From: Desulfuromonas sp. DDH964
GTDB taxonomy: Bacteria > Desulfobacterota > Desulfuromonadia > Desulfuromonadales > DDH964
Direction: 5' to 3'
Length of the DNA stretch: 64,000 bases
Assembly: GCF_001611275.1 (NCBI RefSeq)
Contig: NZ_CP015080.1
Span: forward strand, 3,002,956 to 3,066,955
Shown here: one piece after another, positions 24,415 to 33,932 of the stretch
How the letters are laid out: every line of letters begins with the position of its first letter
How positions within the stretch are numbered: position 1 is the stretch's first letter
Notes under the pieces: model-generated
What the model saw: the letters and a program-made list of their open reading frames with translations, nothing else
Database searches by the model: none
Told to the model about the DNA's origin: nothing
Made by a program: the position numbers and the translations under genes

Positions 24415-24939
24415 TCAGATCAGCTTGTCTTCGGCGAGGCGCCGCTGCAGTGCCTGGGCCTTGGCCTCGACGCCGGCCGCCATCGACTTTTTCAGGTCGG
24501 CCAGGCGACCGGCCAGGGCCGTATCGCTGGTGGCAAGGATCTGCGCGGCAAAGATGCCGGCGTTGCGCGCCCCGGCCTTGCCGATCGCCATGCTCGCCAC
24601 CGGGATCCCGGCCGGCATCTGCACCGTCGCCAGCAGGGCGTCGAGCCCGTCGAGGGCCGAGGAATCGATCGGCACCGCCACCACCGGCAGGGTGGTCTCG
24701 GCCGCCATCACCCCGGCGAGGTGAGCCGCGGCGCCGGCGCCGGCGATCAGCACCTTCAGCCCCCGCTCCCGGGCGCTGCGCACGTAGTGGCCGGTCCGCT
24801 CCGGGGTGCGGTGGGCGCTGGAGACGGTCATCTCGAAGCCGATGCCGAGCTCCTTGAGGGCCTTGGCGGCCTCGACCATCACCTCGTAATCGTTGTCGCT
24901 CCCCATCAGGATGCCAACCAGGGGTTTGTTTTCGCTCAT
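24415..24939 (-). CDS. purE: N5-carboxyaminoimidazole ribonucleotide mutase
   Basis: 174 residues. The N-terminus VGILMGSDNDYEVM and SSAHRTPERTGHY are the substrate-binding motifs of class I PurE, and SVASMAIGK-like PVASMAIGKAGARNA closes the active site. It converts N5-CAIR to CAIR in purine synthesis. No purK is visible nearby. It follows purD by 33 bases. Confidence 0.95.
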   Translation of the reverse strand: MSENKPLVGILMGSDNDYEVMVEAAKALKELGIGFEMTVSSAHRTPERTGHYVRSARERGLKVLIAGAGAAAHLAGVMAAETTLPVVAVPIDSSALDGLDALLATVQMPAGIPVASMAIGKAGARNAGIFAAQILATSDTALAGRLADLKKSMAAGVEAKAQALQRRLAEDKLI

Positions 24940-24972
24940 GACACGCGCTCCGAAAGGGTTTCGTTCCGTGAC

Positions 24973-26247
24973 TTAGGTTCTCTGCAGGGCCTTGCGGCCG
25001 ATGTCGCGCCGGAAGTGGACGTCCTGCCAGCTGATCTTTTCGACACCGGCATAGGCCCTGGCAATCGCCGCGGCGACATCGCTCCCCAGCCCGGTAACCC
25101 CCAGCACCCGGCCGCCGGCGTTGACCAGCACCTCATCGCGCCGGGCGGTGCCGGAGTGAAACACGACCAGATCGTCCAGGTTCTCGGCGGCGCCGATGCC
25201 GCGAATCGGGTAGCCCTGGACGAATTTTCCGGGATAACCGCCACTCGCCATCACGACGCAGACGGCGGCCTTGTCATGCCACTCGAGGGCAGCCTGGGTC
25301 AGTTCGCCGCGGGCGCAGGCGAGGAGCACCGGAACGACATCCGACTTCATTCGCACCAGCAGCGGCTGGGCCTCGGGATCGCCGAAGCGGGCATTGTACT
25401 CGACCACCCGCGGCCGCCCCGCCTCGATCATCAAGCCGACGTAGAGGATGCCGCAATAGGGCGTCCCTTCGGCGGCCATGCCGTCGATGGTCGGCCGGAC
25501 GATGGTGGTGACGATCTCTTCGGACAGCTCCGGGGTGACCACCGGCGCCGGGGAGTAGGCCCCCATGCCACCGGTGTTGGGGCCCTCGTCGTTGTCGAAG
25601 ATCCGCTTGTGATCCTGGGCCGAAGCCAGCGGCAGGATATTTTTGCCGTCGGTAAAGGCAAAGAAGGAGGCCTCTTCGCCGGCCATGAACTCTTCGACCA
25701 CGACGCTCGCCCCGGCGGCGCCGAAGACCTTGTCGAGCATGATCTCGTCAATGGCGGCGAGGGCCTGCTCGACGCTGGTGGCGACGATCACCCCCTTGCC
25801 GGCAGCAAGGCCGTCGGCCTTGACGACAATCGGCGCGCCCTGCTCGCGGATGTAGGCCGCCGCCGCTTCCCGCTCGGTGAAGGTCCGGTAGGCGGCGGTC
25901 GGGATGCCGTACTTGGCCATCAGGTCCTTGGAGAAGCTCTTGCTCCCCTCCAGCTGGGCCGCCGCCTTGCTGGGGCCGAAGATGGCAAGCCCGGCCGCCT
26001 GGAAGAGGTCGACGATACCCAGAGTCAGCGGCACCTCCGGCCCGACCACGGTGAGGTCGATCGCCTGGTCGAGGGCGAAATCACAGAGGGCGGTGATCTT
26101 GTCGGCCGGGATGTCGACGCATTCGGCCATTTCCGTGATGCCCGGGTTGCCCGGTGCACAGTAGATCTTGTCGACCAGTGGCGACTGAGCAATCTTCCAG
26201 ACCAGGGCGTGCTCGCGGCCACCGCCGCCGACCACCAGAATCTTCAT
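24973..26247 (-). CDS. purD: Phosphoribosylamine-glycine ligase
   Basis: 424 residues from the ATG at 26247 (AAGGAG seven bases upstream; a TTG two codons earlier is unlikely). It begins MKILVVGGGGREHALVWK, the PurD nucleotide-binding start, and has ATP-grasp motifs (APIVVKADGLAAGKGV) and VVEYNARFGDPEAQ for the active site. Makes GAR from phosphoribosylamine, glycine and ATP. Operon with purE. Confidence 0.96.
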   Translation of the reverse strand: MKILVVGGGGREHALVWKIAQSPLVDKIYCAPGNPGITEMAECVDIPADKITALCDFALDQAIDLTVVGPEVPLTLGIVDLFQAAGLAIFGPSKAAAQLEGSKSFSKDLMAKYGIPTAAYRTFTEREAAAAYIREQGAPIVVKADGLAAGKGVIVATSVEQALAAIDEIMLDKVFGAAGASVVVEEFMAGEEASFFAFTDGKNILPLASAQDHKRIFDNDEGPNTGGMGAYSPAPVVTPELSEEIVTTIVRPTIDGMAAEGTPYCGILYVGLMIEAGRPRVVEYNARFGDPEAQPLLVRMKSDVVPVLLACARGELTQAALEWHDKAAVCVVMASGGYPGKFVQGYPIRGIGAAENLDDLVVFHSGTARRDEVLVNAGGRVLGVTGLGSDVAAAIARAYAGVEKISWQDVHFRRDIGRKALQRT

Positions 26248-26324
26248 CAGCAAACTCCTTGGTTTAAATCAAAAACCGACGCCAAACTGATTCCCTCCCC
26301 AATCCATTAGTGGATTTGCGGACC

Positions 26325-26461
26325 CCGCAGCCTGATGAAGAAGCGAGCAATTTGCGTCGAGCTCAAGGCGCCCAAGGGCGGCCCGAGGAGGCGTACACCG
26401 TACGTCGACGAGGTCCGCACGCTGGGCAACGCCGAGATCGGCGTGAAGTGCTCGCTTCCTA
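26325..26461. repeat. Long imperfect palindrome, copy B
   Basis: Fills most of the 211-base gap between purH and purD. Arms are GAAGCGAGCAATTTGCGTCGA at the left and the matching AGGAAGCGAGC inverted form at the right; the centre is GGCGTAC-ACC-GTACGTC. The right end includes the purH stop codon, as with copies A and C. Confidence 0.6.
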
Positions 26462-28024
26462 GTGCCTAAAATGCCGCATCCCGGTAAAGACCATCGCCAT
26501 GCCGTGTTCGTCGGCGGCGGCAATCACCTCTTCGTCGCGGATCGAGCCGCCCGGCTGGATCACCGCGACGATGCCGGCGGCGGCGGCGTTGTCGATGCCG
26601 TCGCGGAAGGGGAAGAAGGCATCGGAGGCCATCACCGAGCCCTGGACGGCGAGACCGGCGTGCTCGGCCTTGATCGCGGCGATACGCGCCGAGTTGACGC
26701 GGCTCATCTGGCCGGCGCCAACGCCGATGGTCATGCCGTCCCTGCCGTAGACGATGGCGTTGCTCTTGACGAACTTGGCGACCTGCCAGGTGAAGAGAAG
26801 GTCCTCCATCTCCTTCGCCGTCGGCTGGCGCTTGGTCACCACCCGGGTTTCGCTCAGCAGGGCGAGGTCGGCGTCCTGCACCAGCAGCCCGCCATTGACC
26901 CGTTTCAGGTCGAGGCGCGGCGCCGGCTTGGCCGGCCAGAAGCCACATTCGAGCAGGCGCACGTTCTTCTTGGCGGCGACCACGGCGATCGCCTCGGCGG
27001 TCACCTTGGGGGCGATGATCACCTCGACGAACTGCTGATCGCAGATCGCCTTGGCGGTGGCACCATCGAGTTCGCGGTTGACGGCGATGATGCCGCCGAA
27101 GGCCGACTCGGTATCGGTGGAGAAGGCGCGCTGGTAGGCCTCGAGCAGATCCTTGCCGAATGCGACGCCGCAGGGGTTGGCGTGCTTGACGATGACGCAG
27201 GCCGGCAGCTCACTGAACTGCTTGACGCACTCAAGGGCGGCGTCGGTATCGGCGATGTTGTTGTAGGAGAGCTCTTTCCCCTGCAGCTGGCGGGCGGTGG
27301 CGATCGACGCTTCCTTGGCCCTCTTCTCGACATAAAAGGCCGCCCCCTGGTGGGGGTTCTCGCCATAGCGCATTCCCTGGGCCTTGTGCACCTGCAGGGT
27401 GTAGGTCGGCGGGAAGGTGGCATCCTCTTCCCCGAGCTGGCGGCCGAGCCAGTTGGAGATGGCGCCGTCGTAGGCGGCGGTGTGCTGGTAGACCTTGACG
27501 GCGAGACGGAAGTTGGTCGTGCGGGAGACCGCGCCGCCGGCGTTTTTCATCTCCTCCAGTACCGGTGCATAGTCGGCATGGTCGACCAGCACGGTGACGT
27601 CGCGGTTGTTCTTCGCCGCACTGCGCAGCATGGTCGGCCCGCCGATGTCGATATTCTCGATGGCGTCCTCCAGGGAACAATCCGCCTTGGCCACCGTCGC
27701 TTCGAAGGGATAGAGATTGACAACGACCATGTCGATCGGCTCGATGCCGTGCTCGGCCATCTTGGCGACATGGGCCGGGTTGTCGCGCATACCGAGCAGG
27801 CCGCCGTGAACCTTGGGGTGGAGGGTCTTGACCCGGCCGTCGAGCATTTCGGGGAAGCCGGTAAATTCGGAGACATCCTTGACGGTGAGCCCCTCCTCGC
27901 GCAGCAGCTTGGCGGTGCCGCCGGTAGAGAGAAGCTCGACGCCGAAACCGGCCAGTTCCCGCGCCAGGGCGGCGACGCCGGTCTTGTCCGAAACACTGAT
28001 CAGAGCACGCTTGATGACGGCCAT
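26459..28024 (-). CDS. purH: Bifunctional AICAR transformylase / IMP cyclohydrolase
   Basis: 521 residues. The IMP cyclohydrolase half (1-195) starts [14 protein letters not shown] and has STGGTAKLL. The AICAR transformylase half (about 200-521) has KHANPCGVA with the catalytic Lys-His and [12 protein letters not shown] near the end. It catalyses the last two steps of IMP synthesis. AAAGGA lies ahead of the ATG. First gene of the pur set here. Confidence 0.97.
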   Translation of the reverse strand: MAVIKRALISVSDKTGVAALARELAGFGVELLSTGGTAKLLREEGLTVKDVSEFTGFPEMLDGRVKTLHPKVHGGLLGMRDNPAHVAKMAEHGIEPIDMVVVNLYPFEATVAKADCSLEDAIENIDIGGPTMLRSAAKNNRDVTVLVDHADYAPVLEEMKNAGGAVSRTTNFRLAVKVYQHTAAYDGAISNWLGRQLGEEDATFPPTYTLQVHKAQGMRYGENPHQGAAFYVEKRAKEASIATARQLQGKELSYNNIADTDAALECVKQFSELPACVIVKHANPCGVAFGKDLLEAYQRAFSTDTESAFGGIIAVNRELDGATAKAICDQQFVEVIIAPKVTAEAIAVVAAKKNVRLLECGFWPAKPAPRLDLKRVNGGLLVQDADLALLSETRVVTKRQPTAKEMEDLLFTWQVAKFVKSNAIVYGRDGMTIGVGAGQMSRVNSARIAAIKAEHAGLAVQGSVMASDAFFPFRDGIDNAAAAGIVAVIQPGGSIRDEEVIAAADEHGMAMVFTGMRHFRH

Positions 28025-28075
28025 GGGGAGAATCCTTTCGCGGGCGAATGGCGTTTACAGTGACGCCAGAAACAG

Positions 28076-28101
28076 AAAAAAACCGTCGCAGGGCGGTTTT
28101 T
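28076..28101 (-). terminator. Terminator after the RACo-like gene
   Basis: Minus strand AAAAACCG, 8-base loop, CGGTTTTTTT, beginning right at the stop codon. It separates alr and the RACo-like gene from purH. Confidence 0.8.
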
Positions 28102-29330
28102 CAAAAATCGAGAGCTTTCAGAAACCCCTGTTGAAACGCCGGCGTCCCGGAGAGGGGGTTCGGGGTCAGATTTGCGGCCAGCGCCTCGACCCGGTCCACG
28201 CCATCGGTTGCCAGCAGCATCCGGCCCACTCCGGCCAAGGCTCCGGCGGGGACAAAGCGTACCTTATCTACCACGTCCGGCGGCAACAAGGCAACCTTTT
28301 TCAGGTCTTCCGGGGCAAGCGAGAGGCCGAAAGCGCCGGTCACGACCACCTCCCGGACCTGGTCGCCGGCTGCCCCCGCCCGTTGCAGCAGCGCCGCAAC
28401 CCCCGCATGCAGGGCCCCCTTGGCGAGCTGGAAACTGCGGATATCCTGCTGGGTCAAAAACAGCTCGCAGCGGGCGTCGCGGTAAAGGTGCAGGCGACGC
28501 CCCTCCGGCCCTTCGACCAGGTAGCGGGCGAGGTTGCTGCCAACCGTCAGCGGATCGACCAGGGTGCCGGCTTGGTCGATGAGCCCGGCGCCGCGGGCGG
28601 CGGCAATCGCCGAAACCAGCCCGCTGCCGCAGAGACCGCGGGGCGGAGCGCCACCGGCGACGGTCAGTTCCAGCCTCTCCCCCTGCACCCGGACCGCGGT
28701 CACCGCACCGGGACCATAGTCGATCCCGCAGCTGATTTCGCCCCCCTCGAAGGCCGGACCGGCCGCCACCGAGGTGACCCAGCAGTTGTTACCATCGAAC
28801 CAGGCGATTTCCCCGTTGGTGCCGATGTCGAGCAAGAGGCGGCCGGGCGCCGCGTCCTGGCCGTAAAGAAAGGCAACCAGGTCGCCGCCGACATAGCCGG
28901 AGACGAGGGGGAAGAGGTAGAGCGGCACCGGCAGCGCCAGGCCCAGGGCGGCGGCGTCAAGCTGCACCCCGCTGCGCTGGGGGGGACGGTAGGGAGGAAA
29001 CAGGACTGCATCGACCGGCAGGCGCTGGAGCAGGAGACTGACGGCCGGATTGGCGGCGGCCGCCGCCGCGGCGATCGCGCCGGGCGAACAGCCGGCCTGG
29101 CGGCAGAGGAGGGTGGTCAGCCCGTTGATGGCGGCGACCAGGGTCTGCTGCAGGGGGAGCGCGGCTCCGCCCCGGGCGGCGGCGAGGCGGCGGATCACAT
29201 CCCGCCCCTGCGCGACCTGGGGGTTGGGCGCCCGCGTTTCGGCACAGATCCGCCCCGCGCCATCGAGCAGACGGGCACCGAGGGTCGTGGTACCAAGGTC
29301 AAAGGCGATGCGGAGATCGGATATGTTCAT
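28101..29330 (-). CDS. RACo-like ASKHA ATPase (DUF4445) without ferredoxin domain
   Basis: 409 residues. It opens at once with the ASKHA phosphate loop FDLGTTTLGARLLDG and has the second loop LLLDIGTNGEIAWFDG near residue 175, followed by GPAFEGGEISCGI, as in the middle and C-terminal domains of RACo proteins, which reductively reactivate corrinoid proteins at the cost of ATP. The N-terminal [2Fe-2S] domain of typical RACo (about 100 residues) is absent, with no room for it upstream. Electrons would then have to come from a separate protein. Possible partner: a methionine synthase lacking its own reactivation domain (not in window). Confidence 0.78.
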   Translation of the reverse strand: MNISDLRIAFDLGTTTLGARLLDGAGRICAETRAPNPQVAQGRDVIRRLAAARGGAALPLQQTLVAAINGLTTLLCRQAGCSPGAIAAAAAAANPAVSLLLQRLPVDAVLFPPYRPPQRSGVQLDAAALGLALPVPLYLFPLVSGYVGGDLVAFLYGQDAAPGRLLLDIGTNGEIAWFDGNNCWVTSVAAGPAFEGGEISCGIDYGPGAVTAVRVQGERLELTVAGGAPPRGLCGSGLVSAIAAARGAGLIDQAGTLVDPLTVGSNLARYLVEGPEGRRLHLYRDARCELFLTQQDIRSFQLAKGALHAGVAALLQRAGAAGDQVREVVVTGAFGLSLAPEDLKKVALLPPDVVDKVRFVPAGALAGVGRMLLATDGVDRVEALAANLTPNPLSGTPAFQQGFLKALDF

Positions 29331-29355
29331 AGCCGTGGATTCCGGGGCGCGGAGA

Positions 29356-30492
29356 TCAGGCCGGGCCCGGTTCCGGGTTGAGATAGACGCGCGGCACCCG
29401 CTGACTGATCAGGCAGAAGACTTCGTAGCTGATGGTGCCGATGCGCCCGGCCCATTCCTCGGCGGTGACCTCTTCGGAGCCGTCCCGACCGAGGAGCGTC
29501 ACCCGGTCGCCGACCGCTACGGCGGGAACATCGGTGACATCGACCATCGTCCAGTCCATGCAGACGGTACCGGCCACCGGCGCCCGGTGCCCCCGGACCA
29601 GGACCTCGCCGCAGCCGGACAAGCGCCGGGCATAGCCGTCGGCGTAGCCGACCGGCAGGGCGGCGATCAGGGTCGGCCGACTCGCCACAAAGCGGTGGCC
29701 ATAGGAGACCCCCGCGCCCGGGGGGACCGCCGTGAGCTGCGCAATGGTGGTGTAAAGGCGCATTACCGGGCGCAGGTCGATCTCTCCCGCCAGGTAGTCG
29801 GCCGGCAGGCCGCCATAAAGGGCAATCCCCGGGCGCACCAGGTTGCAGTCGGGCAAAGCCGGGCCATAGAGTCCGGCGCTGTTGCTGAGATGGACGAGAG
29901 CGGGAGCGAAACCGGCGGCGCGAACCGTCCCCAGCATCGCGCGGAACCGTTCCGCCTGGGTCTGGGTAATAGGGTGATCGGCCTGGTCGGCGAGGGCGAA
30001 ATGGGAGATCAGCCCCGCCATCTCCAACCCGGGGAGGTCGGCGAGCCGGGGGAGGACTGCGGGGAGGTCGGCGGGGACGAAACCGAGGCGCCCCATCCCC
30101 GAATCGACCTTGAGGTGATAGCGGCAGCTACGCCCGGCGGCCATGGCGGCCGCGCTCAGGCGCCGGGCCGCGGGCAGATCGAAAATCACCGGGGTGAGAT
30201 TCTGGTCCAACAGCAGCGCTTCTTCACCCGGCGCGGCGCCCCCCAGCACCAGGATCGGCCGCTGAATCCCCCCCTGGCGCAGGGCGGTCCCCTCCGCCAC
30301 CATCGCGACGCCAAAATAGTCGGCGCCGCAGGCCTGCAAGGTCCGGGCGACCGGCAGGGCGCCATGGCCGTAGGCGTCGGCCTTGACCACCGCCAGCAGC
30401 TGGCGGCCGGCCCCGGCCTGGCGACGAAGCAGGCGGAAGTTATGGCGCAGGGCGTCAAGATCGATTTCGGCGAAGGTAGGTCGTAGGGGCAT
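29356..30492 (-). CDS. alr: Alanine racemase
   Basis: 378 residues. The PLP lysine is Lys37 in AVVKADAYGHG, and the opposing catalytic tyrosine is in SYGHRF near residue 265. The C-terminal beta domain has AGTVCMDWTMVDVT. It interconverts L- and D-alanine for peptidoglycan. The RACo-like gene follows by 25 bases. Confidence 0.96.
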   Translation of the reverse strand: MPLRPTFAEIDLDALRHNFRLLRRQAGAGRQLLAVVKADAYGHGALPVARTLQACGADYFGVAMVAEGTALRQGGIQRPILVLGGAAPGEEALLLDQNLTPVIFDLPAARRLSAAAMAAGRSCRYHLKVDSGMGRLGFVPADLPAVLPRLADLPGLEMAGLISHFALADQADHPITQTQAERFRAMLGTVRAAGFAPALVHLSNSAGLYGPALPDCNLVRPGIALYGGLPADYLAGEIDLRPVMRLYTTIAQLTAVPPGAGVSYGHRFVASRPTLIAALPVGYADGYARRLSGCGEVLVRGHRAPVAGTVCMDWTMVDVTDVPAVAVGDRVTLLGRDGSEEVTAEEWAGRIGTISYEVFCLISQRVPRVYLNPEPGPA

Positions 30493-30583
30493 CGGGCGCG
30501 GCCTTTACAGAGGGGAAAGAGGATTTTTAACATGGGGTCAGGACGGCTGTAAAGAGAAACCGGGCGCGGACGGGCGCTTGGGG

Positions 30584-30612
30584 TTGACAGCCTTTGGCGA
30601 ATCCGCTAGTCT
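30584..30612 (+). promoter_or_regulatory. Sigma-70 promoter of the CooT-like gene
   Basis: TTGACA (30584-30589), 17-base spacer, TAGTCT (30607-30612). The leader is about 20 bases with GAGGAG before the ATG. Confidence 0.75.
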
Positions 30613-30639
30613 TGGCAAACTTTATTTGAGGAGTGTGCC

Positions 30640-30825
30640 ATGTGCCTGGATCACGGTAGTTTTTTGCTTGTTCAGGGTGACAAAGAGACCCCCCTGGAGC
30701 ATGTCGCCACCCTGCTCCCCGGCACCGGCAATCTGCGCCTGGTCGATGTTTACGGCAAGATGCGGGAAATCGCGGGGACCATCGAGGAGATCGATCTGCT
30801 CAACCGGCGCATCGTTCTTGCCTGA
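30640..30825 (+). CDS. CooT-family nickel-binding protein
   Basis: 61 residues starting MCLDHGSF. Small proteins of the CooT family have Met-Cys at the N-terminus, and Cys2 binds nickel in the dimer interface; length and the VYGKMREIAGTIEEIDLLNRRIVL tail fit. CooT serves CO dehydrogenase in Rhodospirillum, but no CODH gene is in this window, so its client is unknown. It has its own promoter and sits 27 bases ahead of the TPP riboswitch; readthrough into the thiamine genes is possible. Confidence 0.8.
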   Translation: MCLDHGSFLLVQGDKETPLEHVATLLPGTGNLRLVDVYGKMREIAGTIEEIDLLNRRIVLA

Positions 30826-30852
30826 AATAGGCCGCAGGACCACATAGCCAGA

Positions 30853-30945
30853 CCGCTAGGGGAGTAGTTGCTACTGAGAGTTCCGCCGACCATCGCGGAA
30901 CGACCCTTTGAACCTGATCCGGGTCATTCCGGCGTAGGGAAGCGG
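30853..30945 (+). ncRNA. TPP riboswitch (THI element)
   Basis: P1 is CCGCT (30853-30857) with AGCGG (30941-30945). Conserved parts are all present: GGGGAG, CTGAGAG, then ACCCTTTGAACCTGATC and GCGTAGGGAAG. It binds thiamine pyrophosphate and controls the thiED-thiC genes through the terminator that follows. Confidence 0.96.
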
Positions 30946-30968
30946 CGCGTTGCCAGGATTCAAATCCG

Positions 30969-31002
30969 ACGCCGCACGCCGTAACAGAGGCTGCGGCGTT
31001 TT
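30969..31002 (+). terminator. Expression-platform terminator of the TPP riboswitch
   Basis: ACGCCGCA (30969-30976) pairs with TGCGGCGT (30992-30999), then TTTTCT. Expected to form when TPP is bound. Confidence 0.78.
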
Positions 31003-31057
31003 CTATTGGGAGCAGCGCCGGCAAATACACATAGAATTCCGACACGAAAGGCCCGCG

Positions 31058-32461
31058 ATGATCGGCGGACTCTACCTGGTCACAGATGAAAACCACGACG
31101 GGCGTCTCCTGGAGCGGGTCTTCGCGGCCCTCAAGGGGGGCACTGCCATGGTCCAGTATCGCTGCAAGGCCGGCAATGCCGACCTCGAGGCGGCGCGGGC
31201 CATAGCCGCCGCCTGCCGCGACTTCAAGGTCCCCTTCCTGGTCAATGATTCGGTGGAACTGGCGCTGGCCTGTGATGCCGACGGCGTTCACCTCGGCCAG
31301 GGGGACCAACCGGCGGTCGAAGCGCGCCGCCTGCTTGGCCCCGGGAAGCTGCTCGGCGTTTCCGCCCACACCGTCGAGCAGGCGCTGAAAGCGGAAATGC
31401 AGGGGGCCGACTATCTCGGCGTCGGCACCATCTTCCCGACGCAAAGCAAGGACGACGCCCACCCGGCCGGCCTGGCGGTCCTCAAAAAGATCCGCATGGC
31501 GGTGAAGATTCCGCTGATCGCCATCGGCGGCATCGCGGCCAGCAACTGCGCCGAGGTGATCGCCGCCGGAGCCGACGGCGTCGCGGTGATCTCCGCCGTC
31601 ATGGGCGACCCCCGACCGGGGCTCGCGGCACGGGAGATTGCCCTGCAGTTCAACGCCAACGCCCCCCTCCCCCGCGGCCGGGTGCTGACCATCGCCGGCT
31701 CCGACTCGGGGGGCGGCGCCGGCATCCAGGCCGACCTCAAGACGATCACCCTGCTCGGCGCTTACGGCATGAGCGCCCTGACCGCGCTGACCGCCCAGAA
31801 CACCCGGGGGGTGCGCGGCGTCCACCCCTGCCCCCATGCTTTTGTCGCCGACCAGATCGAAATGGTCCTGTCCGATATCGGCGCCGATACCATCAAGACC
31901 GGCATGCTCTTTTCTGCCGACATCGTCGCCCTCGTCGCCGAAGCGATCGAGCGCCATACGCTGCTGGCCGTCGTCGACCCGGTGATGATCGCCAAAGGGG
32001 GCGCCCCCCTGCTGCAGCAGGATGCGGTCGAGGTACTGCGCCAGGTGCTGCTCCCCCAGACCTACCTGCTGACCCCGAATCTTCCGGAGGCGGAGGCCCT
32101 CTCCGGCGTCTCGGTGGAAAGCGAAGCCGACATGGAACGGGCCCTTTTCAAACTGCGGGAGATGGGCCCTCGCAACGTCCTGCTCAAGGGGGGGCATCTC
32201 GATGGCGAAGCCGTCGACCTGCTCCTCGCCGGCGACACCCTTCACCGCTTCCCCGCCGCGCGCATCGCGACCCGCAACACCCATGGCACCGGCTGCACCT
32301 ACTCGGCCGCCATCGCCACCTTCCTCGCCCAGGGTCTTCCGCTGGTGGCGGCCGTGGGCCGTGCCAAGCTCTTCATCAATGAAGCGATCCGCACGAGCAC
32401 ATCCCTGGGGAGCGGCCACGGCCCGGTCAACCACTGGCAGGCAGCGAAGAACCTTTCCTAA
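31058..32461 (+). CDS. thiED: Fused thiamine-phosphate synthase / HMP-P kinase (ThiE-ThiD)
   Basis: 467 residues from the ATG at 31058 (AAAGG upstream). ThiE occupies about 1-205 (YLVTDENHDGR; LVNDSVELALACDADGVHLGQ; VGTIFPTQSKDD; AIGGIAASN). ThiD runs from about 212 to 460 (LTIAGSDSGGGAGIQADLKT; VLLKGGHLDG; NTHGTGCTYSAAIAT). The protein would phosphorylate HMP-P and couple HMP-PP to thiazole phosphate. Order ThiE then ThiD. It follows the TPP riboswitch and precedes thiC by 66 bases. Confidence 0.95.
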   Translation: MIGGLYLVTDENHDGRLLERVFAALKGGTAMVQYRCKAGNADLEAARAIAAACRDFKVPFLVNDSVELALACDADGVHLGQGDQPAVEARRLLGPGKLLGVSAHTVEQALKAEMQGADYLGVGTIFPTQSKDDAHPAGLAVLKKIRMAVKIPLIAIGGIAASNCAEVIAAGADGVAVISAVMGDPRPGLAAREIALQFNANAPLPRGRVLTIAGSDSGGGAGIQADLKTITLLGAYGMSALTALTAQNTRGVRGVHPCPHAFVADQIEMVLSDIGADTIKTGMLFSADIVALVAEAIERHTLLAVVDPVMIAKGGAPLLQQDAVEVLRQVLLPQTYLLTPNLPEAEALSGVSVESEADMERALFKLREMGPRNVLLKGGHLDGEAVDLLLAGDTLHRFPAARIATRNTHGTGCTYSAAIATFLAQGLPLVAAVGRAKLFINEAIRTSTSLGSGHGPVNHWQAAKNLS

Positions 32462-32527
32462 GTCCTATACGTCCCATGGGACCTGTTGCACCCCTGGGAC
32501 CCATAAACACCACCGAGGAAATAAGAC

Positions 32528-33832
32528 ATGACGACACTCGAAGCGGCCCGTCAGGGCATGATCACCGACCTGATGCGCCAGGCTGCGACCGTTGAAGGGA
32601 TCGACGCCGAACTGCTGCGCAGCCGCATCGCCGAAGGGACCGCCATTATCTGTCACAACCGGAGCCGCAAGAACGGCATTCCGCTGGCGGTCGGCAAGGG
32701 GCTGCGCACCAAGATCAACGCCAACATCGGCACCAGCAAGGACGACACCAGTATCGACAAGGAGCTGGAAAAGGCCCGGGTGGCGGTGGCGGCGGGCGCC
32801 GATGCGATCATGGACCTCTCCACCGGCGGCCCCATCGACGAGATCCGTGCGGCGATCATCGGGCAGACCGAGGTCTGCATCGGCAGCGTGCCCCTCTACC
32901 AGGCGGCGGTCGATACCGTGGTCCGCAAAAAGAAGGCGATGGTCGACATGACCGTCGACGAGATCTTCGCCGGAGTGAAGAAGCACCTCGACGACGGCGT
33001 CGACTTCATCACCGTCCACTGCGGGGTGACCCGCGCCACCGTCGAGCGCATGGATCGCGAGGGACGGATCATGGAGGTGGTCTCCCGCGGCGGCTCCTTC
33101 ACCATCGAGTGGATGACCCACAACGACGCCGAAAACCCCCTCTATGAGCACTACGACCGCCTGCTGGAGCTGGTCAAGCCCTACGATGCGGTCCTCTCCC
33201 TCGGCGACGGGTTCCGCCCGGGGTGCCTGGCCGACGCCACCGACCGCGCCCAGATCCACGAACTGATCGTCCTCGGCGAGCTGACCCAGCGTGCCTGGGC
33301 GGCCGGCGTCCAGGTGATGATCGAGGGCCCCGGCCACGTTCCCCTCGACCAGATCGCAACCAACATCCAGTTGCAGAAACGCCTCTGCCACGGCGCCCCC
33401 TTCTACGTCCTCGGCCCGCTGGTCACCGATATCGCCCCCGGCTACGACCACATCACCTGCGCTATCGGCGGCACCGTCGCTGCGGCGGCCGGCGCCGATT
33501 TCCTCTGCTACGTCACCGCCAGCGAGCACCTGCGCCTGCCGACGGTGGAGGATGTCCACGAGGGGGTGATGGCGAGCCGCATCGCCGCCCATGCCGGCGA
33601 CATCGTCAAGGGAGTGAAAGGAGCGCTGGAAAAGGACATCGCCATGGCCAGGTGCCGCAAGAACCTCGACTGGGAGGGGCAGTTCGCCCTCGCCCTCGAT
33701 CCGGCCAAGGCGCGGCGGCTGCGCGCCGAGTCGGGAGTCGACGAGGAGCACGGCGCCTGTACCATGTGCGGCGAATTCTGTGCCTACAAGGTGATGAACG
33801 AACGGCAGGGGAAAATTTCCGCGGCCCACTGA
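32528..33832 (+). CDS. thiC: Phosphomethylpyrimidine synthase ThiC
   Basis: 434 residues. The C-terminal CTMCGEFC is the CX2CX4C iron-sulfur motif of this radical-SAM enzyme, which converts AIR to HMP-P. Other signatures are NANIGTS, SLGDGFRPG and MIEGPGHVP. It is the short ThiC form of about 430 residues found in many anaerobes, without the N-terminal extension of the E. coli enzyme. GAGGAAA precedes the ATG. Under the TPP riboswitch. Confidence 0.97.
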   Translation: MTTLEAARQGMITDLMRQAATVEGIDAELLRSRIAEGTAIICHNRSRKNGIPLAVGKGLRTKINANIGTSKDDTSIDKELEKARVAVAAGADAIMDLSTGGPIDEIRAAIIGQTEVCIGSVPLYQAAVDTVVRKKKAMVDMTVDEIFAGVKKHLDDGVDFITVHCGVTRATVERMDREGRIMEVVSRGGSFTIEWMTHNDAENPLYEHYDRLLELVKPYDAVLSLGDGFRPGCLADATDRAQIHELIVLGELTQRAWAAGVQVMIEGPGHVPLDQIATNIQLQKRLCHGAPFYVLGPLVTDIAPGYDHITCAIGGTVAAAAGADFLCYVTASEHLRLPTVEDVHEGVMASRIAAHAGDIVKGVKGALEKDIAMARCRKNLDWEGQFALALDPAKARRLRAESGVDEEHGACTMCGEFCAYKVMNERQGKISAAH

Positions 33833-33860
33833 TCGCCGGAGGTCCTCACCGAAAGATGCA

Positions 33861-33893
33861 ACGAGCCCGGCAGGAATCCCCTGCCGGGCTCGT
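33861..33893. terminator. Bidirectional hairpin terminator after thiC
   Basis: A perfect 14-base stem (33861-33874 with 33880-33893) with a 5-base loop, followed by AGTTTATATT. Placed between the convergent thiC and the exported-protein gene. Confidence 0.75.
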
Positions 33894-33932
33894 AGTTTAT
33901 ATTGGATTCGCCCCCTCAGAAAATAGGGCGCG

